Assembly (NCBI GenBank): GCA_016271365.2
Contig: CM028130.1
Coordinates: 465,963,501-466,027,500 of the forward strand
Reading direction: 5' to 3'
DNA: 64,000 nt
DNA from: Neoceratodus forsteri
Lineage: Eukaryota; Chordata; Ceratodontiformes; Ceratodontidae
Position numbers and translations under genes: made by a program. Under the pieces are notes generated by a model. The model searched no databases and was not told the origin of the DNA. It worked only from the letters and a program-made list of their open reading frames with translations. Below, one piece after another: positions 10,617 to 20,966 of this stretch (its first letter is position 1; the number at the start of each line of letters is the position of its first letter).

Positions 10617-11347
10617 GAGGCACAGGTCAGGAAGCATAGGAAAACCAGGAGCGGTTGTAAAATTTGCAACAAGTGATTTATTGTTAACAGTAAAATAAAA
10701 AAAAATTAAATTGTTCAGTATAAATTTTACAAAGGCAGGATAAACAGAGAAAGTCCATCTGGGGTTCTTCTCAAATTTCCAATCTCAGTCTCTGGGTTTC
10801 TCTCTTGTAAGAAACTGCAGCTCTGTTTTTATAAGTCTTTGCAACCCCTGCTCTTTAAGAAAACAGCATGCTTCACACACAGTGTTCTTGTAAGTTTCAA
10901 CAAGTGCAGCAAAAAGAACATTGTGACACAGAACTGACCTCTTGCTTACAGCTTCTCAGAGAGTTTACAAACTAGCTTCTCAGGTTAACCCTTTGAGTTC
11001 CAAACAGTTTTTTGCAATCATTTCAACAGTATAACCATATACATTTCAACAGTAAAACTATATACATTTCTAAACAAAGGGATTCTAGTATTAGTTACAT
11101 TTCCACACAATGATTCACATATATTTTTATACCAGCAGATATGCAAGGGGGGAGAAAAGACAGAACAGCAAGTGAGGGTAGAGAGATAGTGAGAGGCAGA
11201 GAATTGCAAGACTCTCGGAGTGATCCAAGTCCTAGGTCTCATGAGAAAATTTGGTTGCGCAACCAGACAGAGAAGAGAGAGAAAAGGGGAGAATAGGACA
11301 GATCTTTGCATTTAAACTCTTTCTCCAGAACAAGTGGGACAGGGCCC
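10617..11347 (-). mobile_element. Candidate solo LTR or other insert in CR1-B
   Basis: About 730 bp of AT-rich sequence unrelated to CR1, lying between the two halves of CR1-B next to CR1-C. Read on the minus strand it starts TGACAGGGTTG, has an AATAAA polyadenylation-type signal near the far end (about 10680) and finishes in ...GTGCCTCA. That is the TG...CA layout of an LTR. I cannot see a convincing 4-6 bp duplication, no primer-binding site or coding region is present, and CR1-C obscures one edge. Confidence 0.3.
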
Positions 11348-12100
11348 TATTCAACCCTGTCACATTCTCCCACTGTACCTCTATTCCCCCTCCCCTCACC
11401 CTTTGCCAGTGTTTTCTTGAGACATTCTCGCATACTAGCAAAGTCGGCCCTTTTGAAGTCTAGGACTCTTGCTTTTGTGTGGCCTGACTCTTCTACTGTC
11501 TTTACCTTGAACCATACTGTATGGTGGTTGCTGGACCCCAGATGGCTGCCCCCTGATACATCCATTATTCTGTCTCCATTTGTGAGCACCAGGTCCAATA
11601 TCGCCCCCTCCAGGGTGAGTTCCACTACTAATGTGTGAAACATGCCCCCTGCAGGGCATCCAGGAGGACTGCGCTCCTGGATGTGGCCACAGCATAGGTG
11701 TTCCATTTAACATCAGGCATATTTAGGTCCCCTGCCAACAACACCTCCCCCTTTTCTGCCATTTTATGGATGTTATCTACCATCTGCCTATCTGTTTCCT
11801 CCCCTTGCACTGACGGTCTGTAGATAACCCCCATGTGGATAGTGTTGCTATTTTTGGACTTCAGGGTGACCCACAGTGCCTCCTCTCCTCCCTGCTTTCC
11901 CTTTGTCAGTTGCTTTGATCCCCTTTATGATGTAGATTGCTACCCCTCCTCCCGTTTTGCCCTCTTTACCTTTCCTGTATATTGTGTACCCAGGTATATT
12001 AACAACCCAGTCATTGCTTTCTGTATGTTTCAGTGGCTGCCACAATATCCCAGTTCTTCCTCTGCCATCAAAGCCCCCAGGTCAGGGATCTAGTTACCCA
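11348..12100 (-). pseudogene. CR1-B endonuclease domain, broken
   Basis: APE-type endonuclease that nicks the target. Readable minus-strand pieces are IPGYTIYRKGKEGKTGGGVA (11848-12045), MGVIYRPSVQGEE and EVLLAGDLNMPDVKW (11628-11834), and AILDLVLTNGDRI with LGSSNHHTVWFKV (11347-11706). These match the order G-D-N and S-D-H blocks of APE-like nucleases, although the last histidine block reads SNHH. The domain stops abruptly at 11348, where the LTR-like block was inserted. Confidence 0.75.
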
Positions 12101-12359
12101 GGCTGTGGGCATTTGTACACATGATCCTCCCATGTTTGGATGGCTTCGCCCCTACTTGTTCCTCTCCTATCCCTTCCCCCTGTGCCTCCCCTGAGATTAC
12201 CTCCTGTTTCAGTCTATTGTGTTTTCCCATCCTTAGTATCCTCTTGTCTGACTACTTTAACCTGTTGGGGGGGGGGGCGGTTGAGTTCTTCCTACATATT
12301 TCCACCTCTCCCCCTTGGCTAGTTAAATGTTTGTCAGTAAAACATTCAAACCTTCACTC

Positions 12360-13168
12360 AGGATCCTGGTCACCCCCTCGGACAGATGCAGACCATCCCT
12401 TGCGTGCAAGCCTGTATCTCTCCAGGTAGGCCCCCAGTCCCAATGAAGCCAAAACCCTCAACTCTGCACCAGTTCTTCAGCCATTCCTTGAATCCCATGG
12501 TACGGAGCACCCTGGCCTCTACCATGCTGTAGACAGGTAGCACTTCTGAGAAGGTTACCAAATGTGCCACCTGCCTAAGACCACTCCCCAATTCTATGAG
12601 ATCCCTCTGCACTGCCCCATCCTCACTTTCAGCAAGGTCATTGTCCCTAGGTGGACAATGATGCCTAGCTCCCCTTCCCATGTGGTTACCCCTGTGATCC
12701 TTAGGATTCACCTCCTGTCCCTCCAAGCTGAGGCACCGGGTAGGCACCTTACCTCTCTCTCCCTCCTCCCTCCCTTCCCTACCCCCAGTTCTACCCCCAT
12801 AATAATAGAGTCCCCAACTAGGAGTTGCTTCCTTCTCCTCTGGGGGCCCTTACCTCCCCCTCCGGGGTCTGCACTACGGAGGTTCCCCACATCCACCTTG
12901 TCCACCACTGCAGACTCTTCCATGGGATAGCCTCGCTCTTTCAGAATGGCGTAGAAGTTGTAGAGTGGAACCACAGGTGGTATGTGCCTCTGCCCAACCT
13001 CCCTCACCCTCCCTGAGCCCACTGTTGTCCAACTGTCCCTCCTTACTGGCATCCTCTAAGACAGCGGGGGTAGCTTCGGTGGTCCCTGGGTGAGGGAGGA
13101 GGTTACCCGAATCCTAGCCAACTCTGCCTGTAGATGAGCAACCTCCTTCCTGAGCTTTAGGTACCCAA
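12360..13168 (-). pseudogene. CR1-B ORF1: coiled coil plus SGNH/GDSL esterase-like domain
   Basis: The minus-strand start shows a leucine-rich heptad region (LRKEVAHLQAELARIR, near 13150-13095) typical of an oligomerising coiled coil. The esterase-like domain follows. Its block I with the nucleophile is RKQLLVGDSII (near 12830-12790, on the frame ending at 12708). The downstream part contains LVTFSEVLPV and EWLKNWCRVEGFGF (12370-12747 frame). CR1 ORF1 proteins of this type carry an SGNH hydrolase whose role in retrotransposition is not settled; a link to membranes or RNA-protein particles is often proposed. The HV-GTND block is damaged. The frame is broken at least twice. Confidence 0.7.
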
Positions 13169-13175
13169 GTAAATT

Positions 13176-13892
13176 GATTTTTTTTTTTTTTTATGTAAGA
13201 TCAAGTGGCTGTATTAGGAAATGCTCACAATTAAAGAGCCTTTTTCACCCGGTACAATAGTGAGCCTCTAGTCAATCACTTAGTACCCCACACTGACTTG
13301 GGTGACAAATAGTTACATTTGGTATTCCTGTATAGATGTAGGCGAACGCACCCCTCCTGAGGTACAGTAGGACAGAAAGTGGAGGAAATATCTATGGGGA
13401 AGCCCTGTAAATGTATGCATACACCTGGGGTGGGTGGGGTGAGGGGAAGGTGGGAGGCTGTAACCAGATGTATTGTCTCTCAGAAAACTGTCAGCCCACT
13501 TCAGTCTGAGATGCCATCCAGGTTCCTCAGCTCCCAGTTCCTACAACCAATCACAAGACTGATAGCAATTACGAGAAGAAACATACAGGTTAGTGTTAAA
13601 TCCTCCTGCCCTTCATTCTCCCCTTGTAACACTGCTGAAAGAAAAATAAATCAGATTAGGGTGGGCCTAATCCTCTGGAAGAAAAACGGTCAGCTCCTTC
13701 AATGTGAGAAAGAGAGAAACTGCGCAACCTGTAAACACAAAACAAAATAGCAACAAAACAGTAACTCTGCTTAGCCAAAAAAAGCCTTAATGTTTCTCCT
13801 TGCTCTGTCCTTTCAAGCAAACCTCGAAGACAAAAAACTTGGGTAAAGCTAGTTGCTTTCTGTCAGCAAACTTTAGGCTGCTCTATACAAAG
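13176..13892. other. No gene recognised
   Basis: A poly-T run (about 13178-13194), then mixed sequence between the CR1-B 5' side and the next minisatellite block. It may be CR1 5' untranslated sequence or an older insert; I see no domain, TIR or RNA gene. Confidence 0.5.
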
Positions 13893-13978
13893 GATATCAG
13901 ATACATAAAGGGTATTATGTACCATCATCCAATGTGTATCTTTTATTACTACCCTTTATGTATCTGATATCAATATTC
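13893..13978. repeat. 24-bp minisatellite, block 4, with one inverted unit
   Basis: The unit at about 13893-13915 is in reverse orientation (GATATCAGATACATAAAGGG); the following units are forward. The block ends at the CTT target of HB1. Confidence 0.8.
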
Positions 13979-14487
13979 CTTGGCCCAGATATTCAACATG
14001 CGCAACTGAGTTGCACTGGCGCAAGTGTGGACTTGCGCCAAGGAGTGATATTCAGCAGGAGCCAGTGCGCAGCGCAAATCCCATTGTGCAACTATAATGA
14101 ATGCAGGCACAAGTGCAGGGGGCATGCCCATGAATATCTGGCACAGTGCGATATTCAACTGTGGAACCATGGCGCAAGTGTGGAGCAAATCCGAGATGCG
14201 CCGAGCAGACTTGAGCCTGTAAATACAGGGTGCAAGCACACAGACAGCACTTGTGCCAGGTGAGAGAGAGAGAGTGACAGAAAAAATTAAATAAGGAAGG
14301 ACAGACAGACAGAGGCAGCCACAGAGGGAGAGGTACAGAGGTGGCAGTGGAGAGGGGGACAGGGGCAGAGAGAGAGAGAGACAGGCAGGCACAGTGCCAG
14401 ATAGTGCACCAGGGTGGCACACAGCCTGCAGCAGTCAACCGCCCAGGGGGATAGTGGACATCAGGGGCCATGTATAGTGCGCCCTTC

Positions 14488-15745
14488 ATGATGGAGGCCA
14501 TAATGAGGGGTGTGAGGGGGCAGGAGGAACAGCGACATGGCCGAGTAAGGGCCCGTCGGTGGTATGCCTGACACAGGTGGTACTGCGCCTGCATCACCTT
14601 CGAGAACTACACCGACATGGAGATTGTGGGCCGGTACCGCCTGAATAGGGCCATTCTGGGCAGCTCTGCAAGCTTTGCAGGAGGAGATGCAGGCACCCAC
14701 AAGGCGGAGCCACGCAATGTCCGTGGAGACCAAATTGACAGCCATCATGTGCCTGCTCGCCATGGGTACCTTCCAGAAACCAACAGGGGACACCACAGGC
14801 ATAATCCAGTCGGCCACATCGTGCCTCCTCACACAGTTCCTCAACACACTGCTGCCACGTGCTTCGGAATACATCCATTTCCCCAGCACACAGGCGGAGC
14901 GTACAGCAACCATACAGGACTTCCACAGGGTAGCACGTATGCCTGGCGTGCTTTGGGCCATTGACTGCACCCATGTGGGCATCTGCATGCCACCTGGCCC
15001 CGAGGGTGTGACATACATCAAAAGGAAGGGGAGCTCGAGCGTCAACTGGCAGGTGGTGCGCGATGCCACGGGGCACATCACCAATGTCTGTGCCACACAC
15101 CCTGGGAGTGCACATGATGCTTTCATCTAGCACAGCTCTGCGCTGTGCCACAGGTTCAAATGTGAGGACATCCCCACGGGCTACCTAGTGGATGAGTATG
15201 GGATTGGCAAGGGGTGCCGGGCGGAGCAGGCCATGGGATGGGGGAGAGCAGGGTGGGTATGCTGGCGAGGGCACCAGGGACAGGCAAGGGGCACTGCAAA
15301 CGATGGCAGGGAGCTAACCATTTCATTATCTACACAGGAGATGGCGCCTATCCACTGAGGCCGTGGCTGCTTCCCCCCCTACCAGCGCCCATCGTCCCCA
15401 GCAGAGGAACGCTACAGTGAGGCAGACGCCAGCATGCACAACATCATTGAGCATGTATTCGGCATGTTGAAGGCATGCTTCCATTGCCTAGACAGGTCTG
15501 GCGGTGCCCTACAGTACAGCCCCTCAAAAGCCTGTGGCCTATTCCTGGCCTACTACATACTGCACAACATGGCCATTAACCATGGGATAGCTGTCGAGGC
15601 TGATGAGGGCGACAGTAGTGGGGACGATGGAGGCAATGGGTTGTAGGGTGGTGGACAGCCCCCCTCGGCAGATGGATCCCCAGCTGGAATGGATGGTATA
15701 CCAACATCGGGACACCATCGCACAAGAGCACTATGGGGCATGCAG
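14488..15745 (+). pseudogene. HB1 HARBI1-type DDE transposase, decayed
   Basis: Start chosen at the ATG giving MMEAIMRG, because HB2 has the matching MEAVMRG. The N-terminal helical region (YTDMEIVGRYRLNRAIL) is followed by LSVETKLTAIMCLLAMGTFQ-type sequence with T-G-D-T-T-G-I. The catalytic core has PGVLWAIDCTHVGI (first D, near 14960), an intron (about 15191-15337), GDGAYPLRPWLL (second D) and HNIIEHVFGMLKACF (E, near 15445). HB2 has a GT donor at the intron while HB1 has AT. A conserved tail HRDTIAQEHYG runs to a GTAGGT donor at 15746, implying a further exon. Internal stops make it inactive. It acts by cutting and joining transposon ends, normally with a Myb-like partner. Confidence 0.85.
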
Positions 15746-16329
15746 GTAGGTGGGGCACAAACCATACATGGGCCAAACACACAGGTACAGCACACATGCA
15801 GGGGCATGCATAGCAATGGGCATGTACACACACAGGAGTGGTGCAGGGGTAGGGGTGTCAGTGGTGCACAACCACACAGAACAGCACACAGCAACGCACA
15901 CATGCACCCACACACTCTGACATTGGATGTGACTGGGATCAGATGCATTGCATCGGTGCACAGGGGCAACCAGTGCTAAACTGCCCTCATCAAGCCCATG
16001 CCACATGGTCCAGTGGCTGGGCAAGCACGCACACAGGCAGAATGCGGTGCAACACACACACGCCACCCATGCACATACAGGGCAGCAGCTGCAGACTGCA
16101 GTCAAGGTGGGACACACACAAGGGCCGCTGCATGGAACCATGGCCACCGCAGCCGCGGGTGCATCAGGGATGATCGGCAGCCACAGGGGGTGTTTGCATC
16201 AGCCCCCCAGAGGTTGGAACACAGGACTGTGACCAGGTCCACACAGGGGTGCGTAGGCACCCAAACAGGCTTGTCTGGGATGCCTACATCGGAGGCCCAT
16301 TGACAGTGTGGGTGTCACCTGATGCCAGG

Positions 16330-17875
16330 ATCATGGGGTGGATAGTGCACTGCGTGGGGTCTGCAGTGGCCAGCCATGCCCTGTGGCAGCCAGCATCATG
16401 AAGCCATCCGTGATAGCATTTGCAGTGCGATCCAAGGATGCAGTCATGGCCTTTTGCATGTGCTGCATCCCCATCAGGAGCTGTGCAGTGCCCTCCTTGC
16501 TGCTCAGCCAGCTGGCAAACCTCCGCGCAGAGTACATGCACCCCAGCGGCAAGCTGCACCTGTTGCTCTGCGGAGGCCCGCAGCAAACGGGTGTGCTCTG
16601 CCAGCAGGTCAGCGGCCTGGGGATCCTGGGCGGGAAGCAGACCCTTCTGTGGTGACTGGCCATGCTGCGCAGCCCCCCTCACGTGGATGCTTAACAGTGG
16701 GGTCCTCATGGGGTATGTCTCTAGCTGGTGCCCCAGCGGCGGACCCAACATCTGGCCACCCTGTAGGACCTGCTGCCTGCTGCTGTTACCCATCTGGCTG
16801 CTGAATGCTGCTGAGCACCTGCGTGGCCACACCACCACCACCACCACCACACGGCACAGCCGTGGCAGTGCACACAGCTGCACCCGCAGTGGCGGCCGGC
16901 AGATGTTCCCCCGCTGTCAAGTTGCTGGGTGTGCTGCCTGTTTTAGTGTCAGGCATGGGCATGTCCCCCACAACATCGCCCATGCTGTCCAGAATGATGG
17001 TGATGTCGTCATTGGTGTCGGACCCGGCCCCGATCTGTGTCTCCACGCAGAGGATACCAAGACTGGCATCCCACAGGATCACAGCCAGGGCCTCGTCCGA
17101 CCCTATGCCAGGACATCCGCCTGGACTGGGGTGGTTCTGATGCAACCTATCAGGCCCCTGGATGCCTGTGGAGGTGGATGGCTGGTCCTCCAGGTCTGCT
17201 TCTGCATCCACAGCTGCTGCCGGCACCCCATCTTCCACACACAGGCGTGCTGGTACTGAAGGAGAAGAAAGGTGTATTAGTGATGCAGGGCCCATGTGTT
17301 CCCCCCCAAACAGCAACTGCATGTGTCTGGCAGCATGGCATGCGTGGTGTTGTGCACACCTGCGCAGGACATGCATGGCGGTAGCGTGCACACCAGCATT
17401 CCCGTGTACGCATCCTCGGTGCCATGTGCTGTGCATGGCTGGCATACGTACCATGCAGTGATGGACTGCCAACCATCTGAAATCCTTCTCCAGGCACATA
17501 CTCCACGGTGCTGCGGTGCATGGTGGCTGCCACCAACTCCTCCTGTGCCATGAGCTGTGGTGCATCTGCAGGCCCCCCTCTGGTGGTATTCCGGGAGGCA
17601 TGGATGGCCACCGTTTTCTCCTTTATGCGCTGCTTGTCTGTGCCCACCTTTTTGTGGCACTTCTGCACTGACTGCTGGTGGCTGACCTGCTGGTTCACAC
17701 ATGCCGCCACCTCCTCCCAGGCCCCAGCCTTGGCCTGTGGTGTGCCTGTGGTACCACTCAACAGAGGCTCCCTGTTGAGGTAGGCCTCGAACAGGGCCTC
17801 TGTCTTTGTCTTAGTGAGATTGGGCCTGCACTTGTGAGCAGGCCCACGCTTCTCACCCTCCTCTTGTTCCGACAT
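16330..17875 (-). pseudogene. HB1 Myb/SANT-like DNA-binding gene (Myb1)
   Basis: In Harbinger transposons a Myb-like protein binds the ends and carries the transposase to the nucleus. Exon 1 (17875 down to about 17452) starts MSEQEEGEKRG and contains the trihelix-like region TKTEALFEAYLNREPLLSG, AGAWEEVAACVN and SVQKCHKKVGTDKQRIKEK, then EELVAATMHRSTVE. It ends at SPSLHG before a GTACGT donor. After a CTTCAG acceptor near 17257, exon 2 continues with VDAEADLEDQPSTST and glycine-rich low-complexity sequence encoded by a CCA repeat (16832-16855). An in-frame upstream ATG exists at 17893. The expected tryptophan in the KK(W) block is V here. It converges tail-to-tail with the transposase. Confidence 0.75.
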
Positions 17876-17893
17876 TTCGCTTCCTGTGGACAT

Positions 17894-18558
17894 GGACAGT
17901 ACAGTGTGTCAGTGGCAGCAGCTCCCCCTACCATCCCCCCTGCTGTGCTGGCTGCAGCCAGTGTGCTGCAGCAGCATGCGCAACTTATCTCAAAAGAATG
18001 CAATACCGGTCCATGGCCTGTGCTGATCCGTGGCACTTTTATAGTGCATCGAATACAAATGAGCTTTGGCATAACGGTAATGACATGTTAATTCTCCCAG
18101 TGTGACACACATTGGCTGATGAGCTCATTTGCATGTGGAGACTGAATATCGCGATTTTGCTCCATGCGCAATGAGTTTGCTTCAGAGCAAGTTGCAGCGC
18201 AGTGCACAGGACTGCAGTGCACATGCGCTGGATGGTATACTATCACCAGTTACGCACTGTGCACAGATTGCGCGATATGGGCCATGGCACATGCTGCATC
18301 ATGCCTGCTATTCTGCACGTGCAGACTGTGCAGTGGCCGAACTCTGACCCCTGCTGTGACCTCTGCCCTTCTGTGACCCCCACACCCATGACCCCACCTA
18401 GCCACGCCCATGCCGTGCATCTCCGAGACTGCATGATGGACTGACACAGCGCATGTCCCCTCGGCCCGCACATCTGGCGCATGCTGTGGCCGCGTGCACC
18501 TGCCACCGCCATTTTGCTCAGTATCTCACACCTGAAACATGGTGCAGCAGCAAGCAGG
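17894..18558. promoter_or_regulatory. HB1 divergent intergenic region with Oct-like and GCGCAA-type motifs
   Basis: Separates the minus-strand Myb1 start from the plus-strand Myb2. It contains ATTTGCAT at 18127-18134 followed by CTGAATATCGCG, then several GCGCAA/TTGCGC words (near 18165 and 18268). The same order, ATTTGCATGT then TGAATAT, recurs in HB2 (56640) and HB3 (30813), so it is conserved in the family and probably holds the shared promoter. No TATA box or start site can be fixed by eye. Confidence 0.5.
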
Positions 18559-19777
18559 ATGAGCAGCCAACTGGACGCAGGTTGAGTTGGTCAACCTTGT
18601 CGCCTGCGTCCAACCCCATGCACTCCAACTGTTTGGGCAGGCACCACTGCAGCAGCCCCTGATGGCTGTGTGGCAGACCATTGCTGCCTCACTACAGCAG
18701 CTCACACGGGTAGCCAGGATGGGGGAGCAGTGTTGTCACCGCTATGGGGACCTGGCTCAGAGGGACCCAGAGCATCTGAGTAGGCTGGAGGCGCACGTCA
18801 GGCATGGGGCTGTGCCATAGCCAGGTGAGTAGGCCCATAATGCATGTGTGCCCTGGTGCTGTACTGTGGTGTTGAGTAGGCTGCCCAGCATGTCCTGCAG
18901 GGCGGTGTACTGCCATCGTGCGCATTGCAGGGTGGCATTGCCCTCTGTCACTTGCTTTGTGATGCCGCTGTCCGGAACATGTCGGGCAGGGGCTCACCCT
19001 GTGCACAGGAGTGGGGGTGGTGGGCAGCTGCTGTGGTTGGTTACTGATGTGTACATGTTTCTGTTTCATTCTCAGGGACTGGGACCAAAGAAGGGCAGCG
19101 ATGGCAGGATGCAGCGGCCCAGGGTGGCGGAGTGGCCCCCGCACAGTAGTGCCACAGAGAGCAGGTAGGTTCTGACATTTTCCTTCACACCGTCCATGTG
19201 GGGGGTGGTGGTTGTGTGGGTGTGGGCATTGCCGTCTGTGCTGTGGCAGCTGTGTGCGTTCCACTGTGCATGGTGCCCGCCACTGTGGCACATCCATTGG
19301 ACATGTGTGCCAGCTGTTGTTGGGGTGGGTGTACACCCGGCTGCCACTGATGTTGCTGTGGTACTGCCAGAGCATTGTGCCATGTGACTGTCGTGGTGCA
19401 GTCGGGTGGCCACTGTGCGGTAGGGACCACTACTGTGCACTGTTGTGGTGTGCTGAATTGCTGGCAGGCGTTGCCCCCCCCCCCGGTGGGTGGCCGGTAC
19501 GGGCCCTCCAGGTGGGTGTGATCCCGCTGCCCATTGCACGCTGTGGATGGGCATGGTTCCTTGGGACATTGCACCAACCGCCTGTCTTGTCCCTTCCCCT
19601 AGATGTCCAGTGGTGGCACAAGAGGCCCCTCTACTGCTGGCTTCTGCAACAGTTGATCCTGATAACCTCAATGACGATGGAGGTGGTGCTGCAAGTCTAG
19701 TGGAGGCAGTTAGCAGACAAGTGGCAGCGAAGTCTGCAGGGGGCGATAGGCTGTGGCTGCCACTAGTCGGGCCCTGA
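18559..19777 (+). pseudogene. HB1 second Myb/SANT-like candidate (Myb2)
   Basis: Exon 1 reads WTQVELVNLVACVQPHALQL, AVWQTIAASLQQLTRVA and EQCCHRYGDLAQRD (18570-18820), the helix-helix pattern of trihelix/SANT domains, with a leading W and an EQC.HRY.DL block. The ATG at 18559 is out of frame with this, so a small indel lies near the start. Proposed exon 2 runs from 19076 (after TTCTCAG) to 19164 (before GTAGGT). Exon 3 runs from 19613 (after CCCCTAG) to the stop at 19775-19777, reading DPDNLNDDGGGAASLVEAVS. HB2 holds a homologous gene at the same place. Function inferred: second DNA-binding or accessory subunit. Confidence 0.55.
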
Positions 19778-20658
19778 TTTCCCCAGTTTCCCCAGCCGTA
19801 TCTCCCCCTCCAGTCCCCCTTTCCATGGTACAGTCCCTGTTCCTTATCCCTTCCCCTCATTTTCCTACCCTCCTCCACACCCTTCTCTTGTATATAGTTG
19901 TTTACCATAATACATATCTTTTGCCATACCTGTCTGTGTCTGTGTCTGCTTTGCAGGTGGCATGAGGAGCCATGCTGCAGTGTCTGTCCATGTGGTGTGC
20001 ATGTATTGGGGCACGTGTTGTGCTTCTGTGGATCACTGCAGTGTGCTGTGGTGTGTCCCGCTGTGGTGGTGTCCCTCCCCTCGGTCGGTGGCTGTGCCTT
20101 GGGGTGTCCATGGAGTGGCTGTCAGTGGTGTGTGGCAGGTGTGTGTGCTTGCCTGCGTGGTCCTGGGTGTGGCCTGGTCTGGTCTGGCTGTGCAGGGGGG
20201 CACGGCCTGCAGCCTGCGGGGGCTGCCTTGGTGGCTCTCCATGCACCATTGGCACCCCCTGTTGCCTACTGTCTGTGCCACTGTTGTGCTTTGGGGTGGG
20301 GGTCTGGTGCCTGTGTGCACGCTGCTGTGCCCAGATGGTGGTGGCCTCTTGTGGCCTGTCACTATGCTTTCCTGGCTCTGTCCCTGGGTCACCTCTCTGT
20401 GCTGTGCCCCCCTCTGTTGCTCTGTTCCCTGGGTCTTCTCTGTCTGCCCATGGCGCACCTCTGGTTGTGCCAAGGTGCACCTCTGGTTGTGCCATGGCGC
20501 ATCCACAGTTGCGGCATGGCGCAACTGTGCCATATTCAGTCAGGTTGTGCTGATGCAGTGCAGCCAGTGCAACCTCTGAATATGGCTCCTGTTGCACCAC
20601 GGCGGATCGCATTTGTGCTGCGCCGGCCTTTTGTGCATTTCTGAATATCTGGGCCCTT

Positions 20659-20715
20659 GAGTATATGATATCAGTACCGATTATGTATCTGATATTACTA
20701 CTCATTATGTGTCTG
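20659..20715 (+). repeat. 24-bp minisatellite, block 5
   Basis: Two to three diverged units right after HB1; the array then ends. Confidence 0.75.
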
Positions 20716-20745
20716 GATTGGTGTGTATTATATATACAGTAATGA

Positions 20746-20857
20746 ATGGGGAAGTGTGCTGAATGAGAAATTAATGGTTGCCCGAGGTGCGGGATACTAT
20801 ATAAGCATTCCATACTGAGAACTACCATTAATTTCAAATTTAAGCATACTTCCCCAT
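20746..20857. repeat. ~112-bp inverted repeat
   Basis: The left arm (20746-20779) begins ATGGGGAAGTGTGCTG. The right arm (20824-20857) is its inverse, ending AGCATACTTCCCCAT. The arms are about 34 bp with a 44-bp spacer. No target duplication is evident; possibly a miniature transposon. Confidence 0.55.
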
Positions 20858-20939
20858 CTTTTATTTATAATTGCTGGTCAGCAATTTTTCCCCAACATTG
20901 ATTTTGGAGCTGTCTCACGAACAGACTCGCGTGTTCGCG

Positions 20940-20966
20940 CCACACACACACACACACACACTCTCT
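20940..20966. repeat. CA microsatellite
   Basis: Short run of CA dinucleotides followed by a CT run. Confidence 0.9.

Larger units (their letters stand above)
6781..13175 (-). mobile_element. CR1-B, near-complete CR1 LINE with nested insertions
   Basis: The longest CR1 copy. Reading from right to left it has ORF1 (about 13168-12360), endonuclease (about 12100-11348), RT (about 9600-8170) and the C-terminus plus tail (7379-6781). It was inserted into the 24-bp minisatellite. Three later insertions split it: an L2-like LINE at 7380-8168, and CR1-C plus an LTR-like block at 9613-11347. Removing each one rejoins recognisable CR1 sequence. Many frameshifts; not functional. Confidence 0.85.
13982..20655 (+). 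mobile_element. HB1, 6.7-kb Harbinger-like DNA transposon with three genes
   Basis: Both ends carry GGCCCAGATATTCA as inverted repeats. CTT flanks both sides (13979-13981 and 20656-20658), and minisatellite lies beyond. Subterminal DNA at both ends is rich in TTGCGC/GCGCAA-type words (diverged in this copy). Inside are a HARBI1-type transposase on the plus strand, a Myb/SANT-like gene on the minus strand, and a second Myb/SANT-like candidate on the plus strand. The copy is decayed: stops, frameshifts and a lost splice donor. A 3-bp duplication and a two-protein system are features of PIF/Harbinger; the third gene is unusual. Confidence 0.85.

Noticed and set aside
14052..15151. Long minus-strand open frames across the HB1 transposase (up to ~220 codons)
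   Set aside because: They are antisense to the plus-strand transposase, whose HARBI1 motifs and intron explain the region; GC-rich codon bias keeps the antisense frame open.
19898..20837. Long frames on both strands (248-311 codons) at the right end of HB1
   Set aside because: Low-complexity C/W-rich or H/T-rich translations of GT-rich subterminal DNA; they run through the TIR into flanking minisatellite and have no family resemblance.
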